Source: Linanthus parryae
Taxonomy: Eukaryota; Streptophyta; Magnoliopsida; Ericales; Polemoniaceae
Length of the DNA: 64,000 nucleotides
Assembly (NCBI GenBank): GCA_023055425.1
Contig: JALGPY010000007.1
Location: 86,019,136-86,083,135, forward strand
Direction: 5' to 3'
Positions within the stretch are counted from its first letter, which is position 1. Each line of letters starts with the position of its first letter. Positions 24,301-33,130 of this stretch are shown here, one piece after another. The notes under the pieces were generated by a model, which was not told where the DNA came from, did no database searches, and saw only the letters and a list, made by a program, of their open reading frames with translations. Position numbers and translations under genes: made by a program.

Positions 24301-25116
24301 AGTTGGTTATCAAACGTTCTCTGTTTTGATGACAGAGCCACCAGCATTCCCCAATAGTTTCTGAGGATATTACCTGCTATTTCTGGCAATGAGAATATAG
24401 TTTTAGCTACGTTTTTTTTCAAAGCCTTGGAAAGATTGCTTTATTAGCATGAATGCTAGGACTATTACAAATGGGGAACTTGACAACGACTTGTAAATCA
24501 AGTTTTTCTATGAGTGGAATAGGAAATTCTTGCTCGTATTAAATACCTGCTTGTGTGTCAAAGTCCATAAATCAAGTATATACTCTTTTTTTTATCAAAC
24601 AATCAAAACATCTACCTTGATCATACTAGTGTGCTGCATGAATTTAGTTCCTATCACTACAAGGTATAATTACTCTCCCTAGAGGAATATAAGATGCCAT
24701 ATCTGTGTCAAGGTCAGATTCAGATCCAGGAATATAACGGTGAGCTTTTTATTTTTTAATGATAAGGGTGAGCTAATTAATGCATACTTAAGTCATCTAA
24801 ATCCAGGTGTAGTACAAAATCAACAAGCCCTCGCCGTCTACTTGCACGAAGAAAAAAGCTTGACTATTCAAAATAATTCAGCAGACATCAAATTCATTTT
24901 TTTCCCTCTGAAATCAGTGATTTCCGAGCAAGTGGATGCATGAAAATACTAACTGGTGAGTGGCTGGATGTTCCCGTCTGATCGGCAAATGGAGAAGCCT
25001 TGATCAGGCGACCGGACGGCCTTGAAGACGAACTTGTCCGGGAACTCCTGCAACTCCAATTCGCTCCACAGCTTGAAATGTGGTTGAACCTCCGTTCTCT
25101 CTGGAACCTCCTCCAT
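3506..25116 (-). CDS. SAC8-like: SAC-domain phosphoinositide phosphatase, 20 exons, 593 aa
   Basis: Coding exons from the start: 24954-25116, 19078-19152, 16673-16800, 16463-16554, 16267-16324, 15525-15581, 15356-15389, 15133-15213, 14932-15038, 11973-12059, 11815-11892, 11269-11333, 6593-6691, 6388-6487, 6058-6166, 5912-5984, 5735-5828, 5543-5629, 4020-4086, 3506-3633. Phases match throughout and sum to 1782 nt. The protein begins [10 protein letters not shown], has the SAC N-domain ([22 protein letters not shown]), the catalytic CX5R motif in [12 protein letters not shown] (C397, R403) and two C-terminal hydrophobic stretches near 531-548 and 559-575, as in ER-membrane SAC1-type enzymes that dephosphorylate PI4P and related lipids. 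Arabidopsis SAC6-SAC8 are about this length. I cannot separate SAC6 from SAC8 by eye. An upstream in-frame ATG at 25185 exists, but 25116 fits the family better. Confidence 0.93.
4935..5269 (+). mobile_element. TRIM (terminal-repeat retrotransposon in miniature)
   Basis: Two near-identical short LTRs, 4935-5041 and 5156-5269, start TGTTGAGAAGTCCCACATCGG minus its last base and end CTTACA. The first is followed at once by TGGTATCAGAGCC (5042-5054), an initiator-tRNA-Met primer site. A purine-rich GTGAGGGGG precedes the second. The whole 335-bp element has no coding room and is flanked by the exact 5-bp duplication AACTC (4930-4934 and 5270-5274). The right LTR carries a small insertion or variant relative to the left (114 versus 107 bp). 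It lies in intron 18 of the SAC gene, in antisense orientation. Confidence 0.93.
5630..5734 (-). other. GC-AG intron (intron 17 of the SAC gene)
   Basis: Exon 17 ends ...GVRQ and the intron begins GCAATC, not GT. The next exon resumes DAVDLISG after TTTCAG. The GC donor is required to keep the conserved GVRQDA-DLISGRY reading; no nearby GT would keep the frame. Confidence 0.8.
5829..5911 (-). other. GC-AG intron (intron 16 of the SAC gene)
   Basis: The donor is AG|GCAAGT, the canonical GC-type site, and the acceptor is TTCTAG. The codon for R is split AG|A, joining DLVR to YGKQT as the family requires. The GT four bases inside the intron would shift the frame. Confidence 0.85.
6388..6487 (-). 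CDS. SAC8-like: SAC gene exon 14, catalytic exon
   Basis: This 100-nt exon encodes residues 375-408 and ends NVTQ before a GT donor. It holds [12 protein letters not shown], the SAC-family CX5R(T/S) signature: C397 would form the phosphocysteine intermediate and R403 bind phosphate. Both key residues are intact, which argues for a working enzyme. Confidence 0.95.
7134..7515 (+). mobile_element. short non-autonomous Helitron (putative)
   Basis: It starts TCTATTATACAAT directly after an A and ends CTAG directly before a T, the Helitron rule. A stem-loop GTGCC-TTTAA-GGCAC sits 14 nt before the CTAG end. There is no coding capacity. The 3' end is better supported than the 5' end. Confidence 0.5.
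9700..10123. mobile_element. MULE-type MITE with 9-bp TSD
   Basis: The ends AAGGTTACCAGGATCG and (reverse complement) CAGAGTTACCAGAAATCG form a terminal inverted repeat. The element is flanked on both sides by the exact 9-mer ATAATACCC (9691-9699, 10124-10132), the duplication length of Mutator-like elements. Internally it is rich in GATCGCG motifs. Confidence 0.75.
12460..12881. mobile_element. Tourist/Harbinger-like MITE
   Basis: Left end GGGGCTGTTTGGATGAG and right end (reverse complement) GGGCTTGTTTGGATGAG form the terminal inverted repeat. The flanks are ATT on both sides (12457-12459, 12882-12884), a 3-bp duplication. The interior contains several TCCGGAAATCCGG-like palindromes. The 3-bp TSD and GGG-start fit PIF/Harbinger, but ATT is not the commonest target. 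Confidence 0.65.
12950..13447. repeat. diverged direct duplication (2 x about 240 bp)
   Basis: Copy 1 (about 12950-13194) and copy 2 (about 13206-13447) share order and wording from CTGTAGA-GGCTGG through GATGCATGAT-TTTGCAAGC-GGTTAG to GATCAAGTAATT. Substitutions and small indels show the duplication is old. It lies inside intron 9 of the SAC gene. Confidence 0.75.
13604..14219 (+). mobile_element. non-autonomous Helitron (putative)
   Basis: It starts TCTATACTAATATATAAAG, a common plant Helitron 5' end, right after an A. It ends CCCGGTTTTCTAG right before a T. A stem-loop ACACG-TAT-CGTGT lies about 15 nt before the end. No replicase coding is present. Confidence 0.6.
14416..14497. repeat. 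41-bp tandem duplication
   Basis: The unit starting GCTGCTAGAGATGCAGGTAC occurs twice back to back with one or two mismatches. It is intronic, with no coding role. Confidence 0.9.
15214..15355 (-). other. probable U12-type AT-AA intron (intron 7 of the SAC gene)
   Basis: On the minus strand the intron starts ATATCCTG, one base off the U12 donor ATATCCTT. It carries CTACTTAAC, 7 of 9 to the U12 branch consensus TTCCTTAAC, about 11 nt before the 3' end. To keep the frame (QGS|FQTGQ, compare the QGSYQ I recall from Arabidopsis SAC8) it must end in AA. Using the AG one base further gives an early stop. It contains a (GA)23 microsatellite. Confidence 0.65.
15287..15332. repeat. (GA)n microsatellite
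   Basis: An uninterrupted run of about 23 GA units inside intron 7 of the SAC gene (TC on the transcribed strand). It fills about a third of that 142-nt intron. Confidence 0.95.
17198..18310. mobile_element. MULE with long TIRs, Pack-MULE candidate
   Basis: Both ends start GGCTCAATTGC and stay inversely repetitive for roughly 100 bp (left ...CCAACTGTCATCT, ...CTGTCATGTTACCCTC; right the same in reverse complement). The flanks are TTCATAAAA and TTCATAATA, a 9-bp duplication with one mismatch. The 0.9-kb interior is much richer in C and in CCACC/GGTGG words than the surrounding intron and contains reading frames of up to 103 codons, so it may be captured gene sequence. I could not name a source gene. 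Confidence 0.75.
18531..18611. repeat. 36-bp near-tandem duplication
   Basis: The word AATCTAATAGTTGTTCTTCC followed by CCTCTAGAATGT occurs twice, the copies separated by about 8 bp. Confidence 0.9.
20198..20552. repeat. 150-bp direct duplication with spacer
   Basis: Copy 1 (20198-20347) and copy 2 (20401-20552) share GGTTTCATGCCTTGCTTTC, GTAAATGGGT-GTAAACGA, TTCATTGCCCAGGAAA and TGTGCTTATACTGACCC. They lie in intron 1 of the SAC gene. Confidence 0.9.
21507..22220. mobile_element. PIF/Harbinger-type non-autonomous element
   Basis: Left end GGTCATCTCCAACCCATG and right end (reverse complement) GGGTATCTCCAACCCCATG form the TIR, flanked by TTA on both sides (21504-21506, 22221-22223). Sub-terminal C-rich tracts bracket an AT-rich core. 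Near the right side the block CCCCCATGGGGTTGGA is duplicated, suggesting an internal copy of the end. There is no transposase frame. Confidence 0.8.
23841..24059. mobile_element. hAT-type MITE (219 bp)
   Basis: The ends CAATGGCGGATTCAC and (reverse complement) CAGGGACGGATCCAGG form a short imperfect TIR. The exact 8-bp duplication AGAATAAC flanks it (23833-23840, 24060-24067). Both the CA start and the 8-bp TSD fit hAT. Confidence 0.8.
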
Positions 25117-25427
25117 GGAATCACTCGCTGGAGAAATCGAACAGAAACGACCGGAGATGGAAATCAAATAGATAAACCCTAGCAAATGATGGGGACGATC
25201 AGATGACTCAAACTTTTGACGTCTCTCAAGTTCAAGGAACTGGTTCGAGTTTTTTGAATGACGTTAATGGCCTCAATTATTATTCAACTACTCTCAATTT
25301 GATTGATTAGTTGGGCACGCCACGCCAAACCAGGTAAGGGTATCTCCTACACATCCGCCTGTCCCCCTCGCACGGGCCTATGCATCCACAAAAATGGTAG
25401 TACAATAATAAAATAAAATAAAAAACC

Positions 25428-25483
<56 letters not shown>
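25428..25483. repeat. (AAT)n microsatellite
   Basis: About 18 uninterrupted AAT units, preceded by A-rich sequence. Confidence 0.95.
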
Positions 25484-25484
<1 letters not shown>

Positions 25485-26453
25485 GTGTATAGATCTACCT
25501 ATATAAAATAGATTATCCTCCTCTCCACGTCGGCGCCACATCAGTGTTTTTTCTGCCGTGGACCAATAGCAGGGGGCCAGGTCTGTTGCTTTGGCGTGCC
25601 TCTAAGCTCATTCACGTGAATACCCTTCACTGACATTGCTATTAACAGCTTTGTAGCTTTGGTATTCATGTAATTACTGCATTAGGAAATATGCCTCTGT
25701 GTTCTCGAGCTTCTGCTCCTAAACAAATTTACGTACATACCCTTTGCTCACATTGCCATTTACAGTTGCGTGGCTTTGGTGTTTCTTTAATTAGGTAGGG
25801 AAAAAATACCCCTGTGATTTTGCTGACTGTGCTTGGAGTGCCATGCTGGATCAGTGTGTATGAATCTTCTTACTTATGCTCTTTAGGTGTGTTTATGTAA
25901 TTGACTAAATTGTCCTTAGTTTTCTTTCTAATATCTACGCGAGAGACAGAGAGTAGCATTGGTGTCTGCAGTGCCGCCATTGTTTTGGGGTTGCCCTCGG
26001 TGTTTTCGTTGACCCTCAGGGCGATAACCGCCTCCTTTGTTTAGGCCCGAAGCGTGATATGGTGGGAGACATGTACTTCTGCTGCGGTTGTGAATGTCGT
26101 GCTGTCATTTTCCTCAGGGCGGTGCATATGTGGCTTCATCTCCTGCTGCGCATAAATAGTTTTGGGGTCTGGTCGAGTGGTACACGTGGCGTTGGAACTA
26201 TCCGGGAGCTTTGGTGAGTGTTTCATGTGTTCCTTTTCTCTTTTGCATGACGAGTCCTTCTCTCACTGCAGTTCATTGCACTTTTCTTGATTCCCTTATG
26301 TTGGACTGTTGTTAGGGTTTTGATTGCGCATAAATAGTTTTAGGGTTTTGATTGATGGTGTGTGCGAAATTGAGGGCTCCCATTCCAGGAATCGTTATTT
26401 CTGTTTGCTTAATTAAACAAAAAATTGTTCCTTGCCATTGTATTAATTAATTT

Positions 26454-26968
26454 CGTTGTGGGATCTTATTCAGGTAGGGGGAAATATTAGTTTGTGGGTA
26501 CTCTCCCACAAATTTGAAAGTTCTGCTGTATTGATAGTTGATGTCTTGTTTGTATGCTATTGTTGAGTTGATTGTTAATGCATGTGGTGGCATGTCAAAA
26601 TCATGTCTTCATGTTATATCAGTTAGGTGCTATATTTAATTTGGGGGCTATTCCTGTTGTTGCTGGTATGCAGATGCCATAAATAATTTTGGGGGTATTT
26701 CTCCCAGTTATGATTGTTGTTTATGCATGAGTACGACTGTCGAAGTTAATTTATTTGTTCAGTTGCGTGGTCTTTGGGTTGCTTTATCGTTCGTATGTGT
26801 TGTTTATCTCGTTGTGGGATCTTATTCAGGTAGGTGGCAATATTAGTTTGTGGATACTCTCCCACAGATTTGAAGCTTCTGCTATATTAATAGTTGTTGT
26901 CTTGTTTATATGCTATTGCTCAGTTGATTGTTAATGCATGTGGTGGCATATCAAAATCATGTCTTCAT
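26454..26968. repeat. 160-bp direct duplication flanking a 197-bp spacer
   Basis: Copy 1 (26454-26612) and copy 2 (26810-26968) share GTTGTGGGATCTTATTCAGG, ACTCTCCCACA and GTTAATGCATGTGGTGGCAT. Copy 2 ends 18 bp upstream of the first recognisable RSH exon. The TTATTCAG acceptor word used there also occurs in both copies. Confidence 0.9.
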
Positions 26969-27387
26969 TAGTTCCGTCTTATTCAGGTACGCCGATGTTG
27001 GGCCTGGGTCCGTCCAAAATGTGGTGGCTTCTGTTGCTGGGTCTGGGGCTTGCCTTTCTACCAAATTTGATTTCTTGTGGCCTAAAGTGGAGGAACAACC
27101 TGGTAATGAAACTTACTCTTCCCAAATTATAGTTTCAATTTGGTAAAGGATTATGATTAATTGAAAACCCCATCTCTAAATTCCTTCTCATTTGGAAGTA
27201 TTAGTTTCTAATTGGGTTAATGTTTGCTGAAATAAGACTCATCATTCAATTGGGATTTTTGTGCTGTGTTAACTTGGAGTAGTTGTGTGCAGGGTCTGCT
27301 GTACTGGATGGGGTAGATGTAACTGGATATCCCATATTCGATTACCCAAAGGTTTCCTATCTCTGCTTGGATCATCACATAGCTTAG

Positions 27388-28000
27388 TGTAGATAGTGCT
27401 TTCCAGACAGGCAGATCACAGCCACGTAGCAGCCATCCAGCACGCCCAGTCATGCTCCATATACATCGGATAACTACCTATGCTTATCCACTCGGGGGCT
27501 GTGAGACAGAGCCCTCGCGTACCAATGAAACGAGACTTGTAGGGACTTGTGGTCTGGAGGCTAGAGTAAGGCCCGTCGCGCGAGAGCGACAACCAAGCTT
27601 GCACGCGACCCCTGGTAACTGACTGAGAGGTTTAAGGCTCGTGCATCCCATAAATACGGACGATCTCATAACGATCTCCGATATGTGCGGGCAGGTGCGT
27701 AACGGTCCCTATATATGCGGTTGAACGTGTCGTTACATGGGCTATCATTAAGCCGCCATTTACGGTGCATTAACCCTCTTCACAACGGTCACTTCCCGAC
27801 TATATATAGGATCATTAGCTCCCTATTGCAGGCTCTCTTAGACACTTAAATCTCTTGCTAGTCTACTGTCTCACTTCCAAGTGCAGTTGTCTTTGCTTAA
27901 TCTCTCCCTACTCACACCCTACATCTCTCTGTGTTCATACCCTCTGATCTCCTATTTGAGGTGTACACTAGGATCTCTCCTGAGGATTTCCTTGTACACA
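27388..28000 (+). repeat. gypsy 5' LTR (613 bp)
   Basis: It starts TGTAGATAGTGC and ends GTACACA. A TATA box TATATATAGG lies at 27801-27810. The copy at 49537-50149 matches along its full length with scattered substitutions. The sequence after it, ATTTAGTGAATCCG, should hold the primer site; I could not assign the tRNA. Confidence 0.95.
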
Positions 28001-28068
28001 ATTTAGTGAATCCGACGTGAATCCATCCACCTTCAACCTCTTTCTTTAAACCAACCAATTTAGCTACC

Positions 28069-29566
28069 ATGTCTCTTGAAGCCAACTGCCGTGAGGGAGA
28101 CCAATCTCCTTTGAGAGACGACACCCAAAGGGAAGAGGCCCCTAATACCAACACAAACACTCAGACGGTTACAGTAAGTCGGCCCTCTTTGGAGGCACTG
28201 CAAGCCACGATTCAGAGCCAGGCGGAAGCCATGCAGGCTCAGTTCGTTCAGATCACCCAGAACATGGCAATCCTGGGAGGCCTTGTTCAGAACACTGCCC
28301 AAGGAGCGCCGGTCCCCTTACAGGCGGCTCAGTTGCCTCCATCAGGGGCACCTGCCCCTGCCAAACCCACAGGCCTTCCTACCTAATGGCCCTATGTCTC
28401 CGACGCCAAGGCTTCAATCAGGCTCGTCCCTGACATCCACCGGGAACCCTCCTACGCACTCCGTGTTGCCCGTGCACACGAGTGGAGCTCGAGGGAGCTA
28501 TGCACCACCACCTCCGCCTCCCTATGATCCAAATATGCCCTACACACCGGGCTTCGCCGCTTCACCGTCATTAACCTCTGGGGGAAGTACTCCCGCTAGT
28601 GTCTTGGCGCTGGAACATCGAATAGATAGCATCCAATCAGAAATCTACAGACACTGTTATTCCAAAAGTGGACAGTGTACCTCCCATCCCGCGGGATATA
28701 TACTTAGCCCAATCCCGCTGGATATAAGGCACCCAAAAGGGAAAAGTTCGATGAAGCCAGTGGGAATGCACACGAACACGTAATGAGGTTCGTTGACCTA
28801 ATGGGCCCACATGCAGTCGACACTAGCTTGCTGATGCGTGAATTCCCCAAGTCTCTGCGGGCTGTCGCGTACAAGTGGTACAGAAATCTCGAGGCAGGAT
28901 CTGTCAAGTCCTGGGAAGACATGGTCAAGAAGTTCTACACCAAATTCTTCCAGATGGACGAAAAGGTCACTACCATCCACCTCTCTCGCATGCATCAAAA
29001 ACATGATGAGGAGGGAGTCGTCTTCATCAGAAGGTTCAGGTCTAGGTCCTTGGAATGCGTAAACCCGCTTGGTGGAGATATGTCTTCAGGGCATGCGCGA
29101 CGAGTACAAAGGTATGTTAATCAATTTGAATATGCCTACTTTTTCAAGATTGATTGACTGCACCAGGAACGTCGAGCCATTGGTGGAAAGAATGAAAAAG
29201 TGATACGCCAGTGAGCGTACACCGGCAAGTCCCAACTTCAAGGTGGGAAAATTAAATTAGAAGCGGACGCGAGGCACCAATGTACATGCGATATCATCAC
29301 CCAACAAACAACAGCGGGCCGCACCCCAAGCAGCACCACCCTTGCCTTGTTCGATTGAAGATGCAATAGATCTTTGCAAAAGATGGAGCAAAGATGGAAT
29401 CCTACCAGCCCTAGAGCATAAACCCACAAGATACCAACCGCAGGATCCAAGGTGGTGCGAATGCCACGGGCAAGTGCTGCACCCAACTAAGGAGTGCAAA
29501 AAGCTCAGGTGGTGGGTAGACAGGTAGATAAAGGAAGGACAGTTGGTTGTTGATGAGCCAACTAAA
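28069..29566 (+). pseudogene. gypsy gag, frameshifted
   Basis: The frame opens at 28069 (MSLEANCREG) with a Q-rich coiled region, shifts near 28376 into a proline-rich segment (PPPPPPYDPNMPY), and shifts again. From about 28747 it carries the retrotransposon Gag capsid motif LMREFPKSLRAVAYKWYRNL with FIRRFR behind it. A stop ends that frame at 29157. A cysteine/histidine-containing tail (WCECHGQVLHPTKEC) follows near 29450. The breaks show decay. Confidence 0.85.
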
Positions 29567-29728
29567 GATATGCGCAGGGGCGGAGCCATGTAGGGGCACG
29601 GGGGAAGGGGGGGCACGTGCCCCCCCCCCACCCCCAAATTTTCCGAAAACACTAGAGAACCCTTAATTTTTAAAAAATAATTAACCTATCTTCTATAAAA
29701 CTATTAAATTGGCCCCCTTAACATACAT

Positions 29729-29800
29729 GCGCATCCAGCACAGTTGGTAAAGTACTATGTTTTACACAAAATTGGCGCAGGTTCGAATCTCCCTATGCGC
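29729..29800 (+). other. tRNA-like module 1 (B box, closing stem)
   Basis: A 72-nt stretch closed by GCGCAT/ATGCGC, with a D-arm-like CAGTTGGTAAAG and a B box GGTTCGAATCTCC. The T stem is poorly paired, so I call it tRNA-derived and not a working tRNA. Confidence 0.6.
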
Positions 29801-29847
29801 GGTTTTAATTTTTTCTCCAAAGAATTGAAAAACTCCGAACTAAAACG

Positions 29848-29915
29848 TCTCTGGGAGATTCGAACCCATGTGCCCGAAGTCGATTGAGGCGTGTTTAACC
29901 AACTGAGCCAGAGAG
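29848..29915 (-). other. tRNA-like module 2, inverted
   Basis: The minus strand reads CTCTCTGGCTCAGTTGGTT (A box) and GGGTTCGAATCTCCCAGAG (B box), with outer pairing CTCTGG/CCAGAG. It lies back-to-back with module 1. Confidence 0.6.
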
Positions 29916-30026
29916 CTGTTAATGTCATCTTTAATATTTAATTTTATTTATAGTTTAAATATTGGCTCGGCCTAATTTTGCCCCCTCCCTTGGGTCAAAT
30001 CCTAGCTCCGCCACTGGATATGCGCA

Positions 30027-30736
30027 ACAATCCCCTGCCGTCCCATGCGAGGCAGGAGCCCAAAGGAAAGGAGATAGCTGTGATCTCGATTACAGACCTT
30101 GAGGAGGTCAGGGATGTAGAGGCCCCGGTGATCACATAAATCCATGAAGATGAGGACCACGGCGTTGACACAGAAGGTTCGCGCGCTAAGCGGATGAAAA
30201 ACTCTGCCAAGTTCGTTAAATTCTTCGATGAGATGAATTTCTCGAACGGCTGCAGGAACGAGATGGTGAAAGCGATCTTAAGAGTGGCCGAGGACCATGA
30301 GGAAGAACTGGTCATCTCCAATGGGAAAGTTGTTAGGGCTGCGCAATCAAGCGGTTTGATCATGACGTTCGACGAGTCTGATAAGAAAACAGACTCGAAT
30401 CATCAAAGGCCATTGTATGTAACGGCTGTCATCAACGCAATCGAGTTCAAAAGGGCCTTTGTTGATGGAGGGGCTGCAGTAAATGTCATCCCTCTCCGTA
30501 CTCTAGAGTTGGCAGGAATCCCCCGAGGCAAGATTGTTAAGAAGCCATCACTGTTAATGGGCTTCGGAAGCGACTCCAGAATAACGGTTGGCTGGATTCG
30601 GTTAGGGATCCCGATTGGTCAGATTAAGTGCTCCGCCAAGTTCCACGTCATAGAGGCCAACACCGCTTACCACATGATCATCGGTCGAGCTGGATCCATC
30701 GCTTTGACGCTGTACCTTCCACAGCTCACCAAGTAA
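30027..30736 (+). pseudogene. gypsy aspartic protease region
   Basis: The frame resumes after the hAT insertion, meets a stop near 30137, and is open from 30194 to 30736. It contains the protease signature FVDGGAAVNVIPLRTL and later MIIGRAGS. The Tat-like DGGAAVN form replaces the usual D-S/T-G. It would process the Gag-Pol polyprotein. Confidence 0.85.
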
Positions 30737-31047
30737 TGAAGGCCATCTGGAAAGACAGAGTGGTCGCAATATCCCGCCTCGGTGAATCCTTTCAATCTAG
30801 AAGAGGCACACTTATCCGAAGTTGTGTGGTTTACGAAAATGACGAATGAAACTACTCCAGCTCTGTTGGGAAGAAATCAAGGGCCAGTCACTAGCCGGGG
30901 TAATGGTGATGCGAGAGGAGCCTAAGGAGAAGCAACACGCGCGGGATGAAATTCCCAGGGTTACCTACAACAAGAAGAGTATATATACCTTGAAAAGGGT
31001 TGTCGAACACAACAACGAGGGTAAGCAGGTAGGTAGCTTCTACTCCA

Positions 31048-32046
31048 ATGGCAATAAATGTTACCGCATCTGAAGGCGCGCGGAGTCACCTCCGAGTCCC
31101 TCCATCGGAGGTGTCCCAGGAAAAATTGCGAGCTAAAAGAGGTTCCGAATGGGGACAAGAAGAACCCATTGCTGGAGAAATCAAGGAATCCCCAAAATGC
31201 ATGGAGGACCGCCCAAAGCCACAAAAGCATGAACTGAAGGAGGTATTCCTAAGCCCTGCAGAAGAAAAGAAAAGGCATGTCCTCTTGAGTGCAGATCTTA
31301 GCAATGAAGAGGAGCAAAGACTACTCGAATTATTGAGGGAGTACATAGACGTCTTCGCGTGGGATTACGACGAGATGCCGGGTTTAGATCTAGGCATCAC
31401 CGTGCATAGACTGGATGTTATTCTAGAGTCCAAGCCAGTCAAGCAGAGTGCATGGACTTTCCGTCCTGAAATAAATGTCAAAATCAAAGAGGAAATCGTC
31501 AAGCTGCTAAATGCCGAATTCATTGAACCCAATCATCATCCCACTTGGCTCGCCAACATAGTACCTGTCCTTAGGAAGAATGGAAGTCTTCAAGTTTGTG
31601 TGGATTTCAAAGATCTAAACAAGTTCTGCCCTAAGGATGATTTTCCGCTCCCAAACATAGATCTTCTAATCGACTCCACCGCAGGCCACAAGCTGTTTAG
31701 CTTCATGGACGGATTCAGTGGCTATAATCATATCAAAATTGACCCAGAGGACGTGAAGAAAACGACATTCATCACGCCCGTGGGGGTCTTCAATTACACT
31801 GTTATGCCATTCGGTCTGAAGAATGCAGGGGCCACGTATCAACGCGCGATGATGGCTTTATTTCATGACATGATGCATCAGGAAGCCAAGTTCTATGTGG
31901 ATGATCTGGTGGTTAAATCAAAGCTAAAGCAGGGTCATTTGAAAGACTTGAGGAAAGTCTTCGACAGGTGCAGAGCCTTTCAGTTAAAGATGAACCCTAT
32001 GAAGTGTGCATTTGGAGTGACCTCCGAAAATTCCCAGGTTGTGTGA
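31048..32046 (+). CDS. gypsy reverse transcriptase
   Basis: A 332-codon open frame with the RT core: WLANIVPVLRKNG, VCVDFKDLNK, FSFMDGFSGYNHI, TPVGVFNYTVMPFGLKNAG and the catalytic FYVDDLVVKS. It synthesises element cDNA in the particle. The frame ends after FGVTSENSQVV where the family continues, so a stop or shift lies at about 32044. Confidence 0.9.
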   Translation: MAINVTASEGARSHLRVPPSEVSQEKLRAKRGSEWGQEEPIAGEIKESPKCMEDRPKPQKHELKEVFLSPAEEKKRHVLLSADLSNEEEQRLLELLREYIDVFAWDYDEMPGLDLGITVHRLDVILESKPVKQSAWTFRPEINVKIKEEIVKLLNAEFIEPNHHPTWLANIVPVLRKNGSLQVCVDFKDLNKFCPKDDFPLPNIDLLIDSTAGHKLFSFMDGFSGYNHIKIDPEDVKKTTFITPVGVFNYTVMPFGLKNAGATYQRAMMALFHDMMHQEAKFYVDDLVVKSKLKQGHLKDLRKVFDRCRAFQLKMNPMKCAFGVTSENSQVV

Positions 32047-32654
32047 TTCACATACATGGGATCGAGCCTGACCCCGCAAAAATATCGGCGATCACTAGCT
32101 TACCCACGCTGTAGTCCCAAACCGCGTTGAAGGCATTCCTAGGGAAGTTATCATACCTGAGGAGGTTCATTCCAGCGATCGCAGAGTTGACCTTTTGCTT
32201 TAGCAATCTGCATAAGAAGAACGTGACGTTCTCGTGGACAGAAGAGCATCAAGCTGCATTTGAAAAATTGAAGAAGTTGTTGGCATCTCCAAGAGTCATG
32301 ATCGCGCCCCAACTGGGATCGCCTTTGCTGCTGTACCTAACCTCAACAAAGAGGTCCATTGCGGCATTACTAGCTCAGGAGTTTGAGGGGCAAGAGAGGC
32401 CGGTATACTACATCTCGCGCATGATCCAATCTGCGGAATCCAGGTATACAGACATCGAGCGTCATTGCCTAGACCTATTCTTCGCTATTGAAAATTTGAA
32501 ACATTACTTTGCTTCTCACAAAGTAGTAGTCGTAACAAAGCACGACCTTATACGCTATCTGCTGGGGCACTCGCCTCTCTCTGGAAGACTTGCAAAATGG
32601 TACATGTCCATATCCCAGTATGATATAGTCTGTACGGGACCCAAGGCCAATTAA
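32047..32654 (+). pseudogene. gypsy RT thumb/connection and first RNase H
   Basis: After a disrupted link, the frame from 32127 reads KAFLGKLSYLRRFIP, FSWTEEHQAAFEKLK and RPVYYISRMIQSAESRYTDIE, the RT-connection and Ty3-type RNase H. It stops after TGPKAN at 32654. Confidence 0.85.
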
Positions 32655-32664
32655 ATATCAGGCA

Positions 32665-33130
32665 TTGGTGGATATGCTAGCCCAGTTCCCGGACGAGAAC
32701 TACGAGCCTATGACAGACGAGCTTGAGGGACCAGAGATATATGCAATTAATGACCAGTATTGGAAGTTGCACTTCGATGGATCTTCAACGGGAACACGAG
32801 GAGGAATTGGAGTAGTGCTAATCAAGCCTGATCAAGAGGTTATTCAGATGTCGACCAAGCTGGACTTCGCGGTAACCAATAATGAGGCTGAATACGATCA
32901 CTCTTTACGGGACTGCTCGCAACTAAGGCCTTAGAGGTTCAGAATCTCATTATTATGGGAGATTCCAAGTTAATCGTCAAACAAGCCTCAGGAGAATATG
33001 CGCTAAAGGAGATCAACTTGCTAAAGTACATGTCAATAGTACAGAAGTTGGTTCAGAAGTTCGATCTGTCAGATATGAGCACACCCCCAGGTTTGATAAT
33101 CGACATGCGGATGCGTTGGCTACCCTAGGG
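32665..33130 (+). pseudogene. second RNase H (archaeal-type, Tat lineage)
   Basis: It reads KLHFDGSSTGTRGGIGVVL and AVTNNEAEYDHSL, then, after a shift near 32920, IIMGDSKLIVKQASGEY and NRHADALATLGS. These are the D, E, D and D-containing blocks of a second RNase H, the marker of Tat gypsy elements. Confidence 0.85.

Larger units (their letters stand above)
19153..24953 (-). other. SAC gene intron 1 (5.8 kb)
   Basis: A long first intron with GTTAGT donor and TTTTGCAG acceptor. It carries a 150-bp direct duplication (20198-20552), a T-rich run near 20632-20669, a Harbinger MITE (21507-22220) and a hAT MITE (23841-24059). The minus-strand frame at 24156-24422 is not needed for the protein and I do not call it an exon. 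Confidence 0.85.
25117..26986. other. intergenic/upstream region between head-to-head SAC and RSH genes
   Basis: It contains the SAC promoter and 5' UTR side, an (AAT)n microsatellite and a direct duplication (26454-26968). I looked for a 5' RSH exon here and found none. Confidence 0.5.
29575..30016. mobile_element. hAT-type non-autonomous element with two inverted tRNA-like modules
   Basis: The ends CAGGGGCGGAGCC and (reverse complement) CAGTGGCGGAGCTAGG form the TIR. The exact 8-bp duplication GATATGCG flanks it (29567-29574, 30017-30024), and removing the element rejoins the gypsy sequence at DMR. The interior holds two tRNA-related stretches in opposite orientation, each with a GGTTCGAATCTCC-type B box. 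There is no transposase frame. Confidence 0.85.

Noticed and set aside
24156..24422. Extra exon of the SAC gene (88-codon minus-strand frame)
   Set aside because: Exons 1 and 2 already join in phase with the expected protein, and the frame has no SAC-like motif.
25347..25541. Minus-strand frame with a long isoleucine run
   Set aside because: It is the translation of the (AAT)n microsatellite.
25485..25560. Third Helitron start (TCTACCTATATAAAATAG)
   Set aside because: The start resembles a Helitron, but no matching hairpin plus CTRR end was found downstream.
29729..29915. Two functional tRNA genes
   Set aside because: The arms are poorly paired and no clean anticodon loop is visible; both sit inside a transposon, so tRNA-derived relics are more likely.
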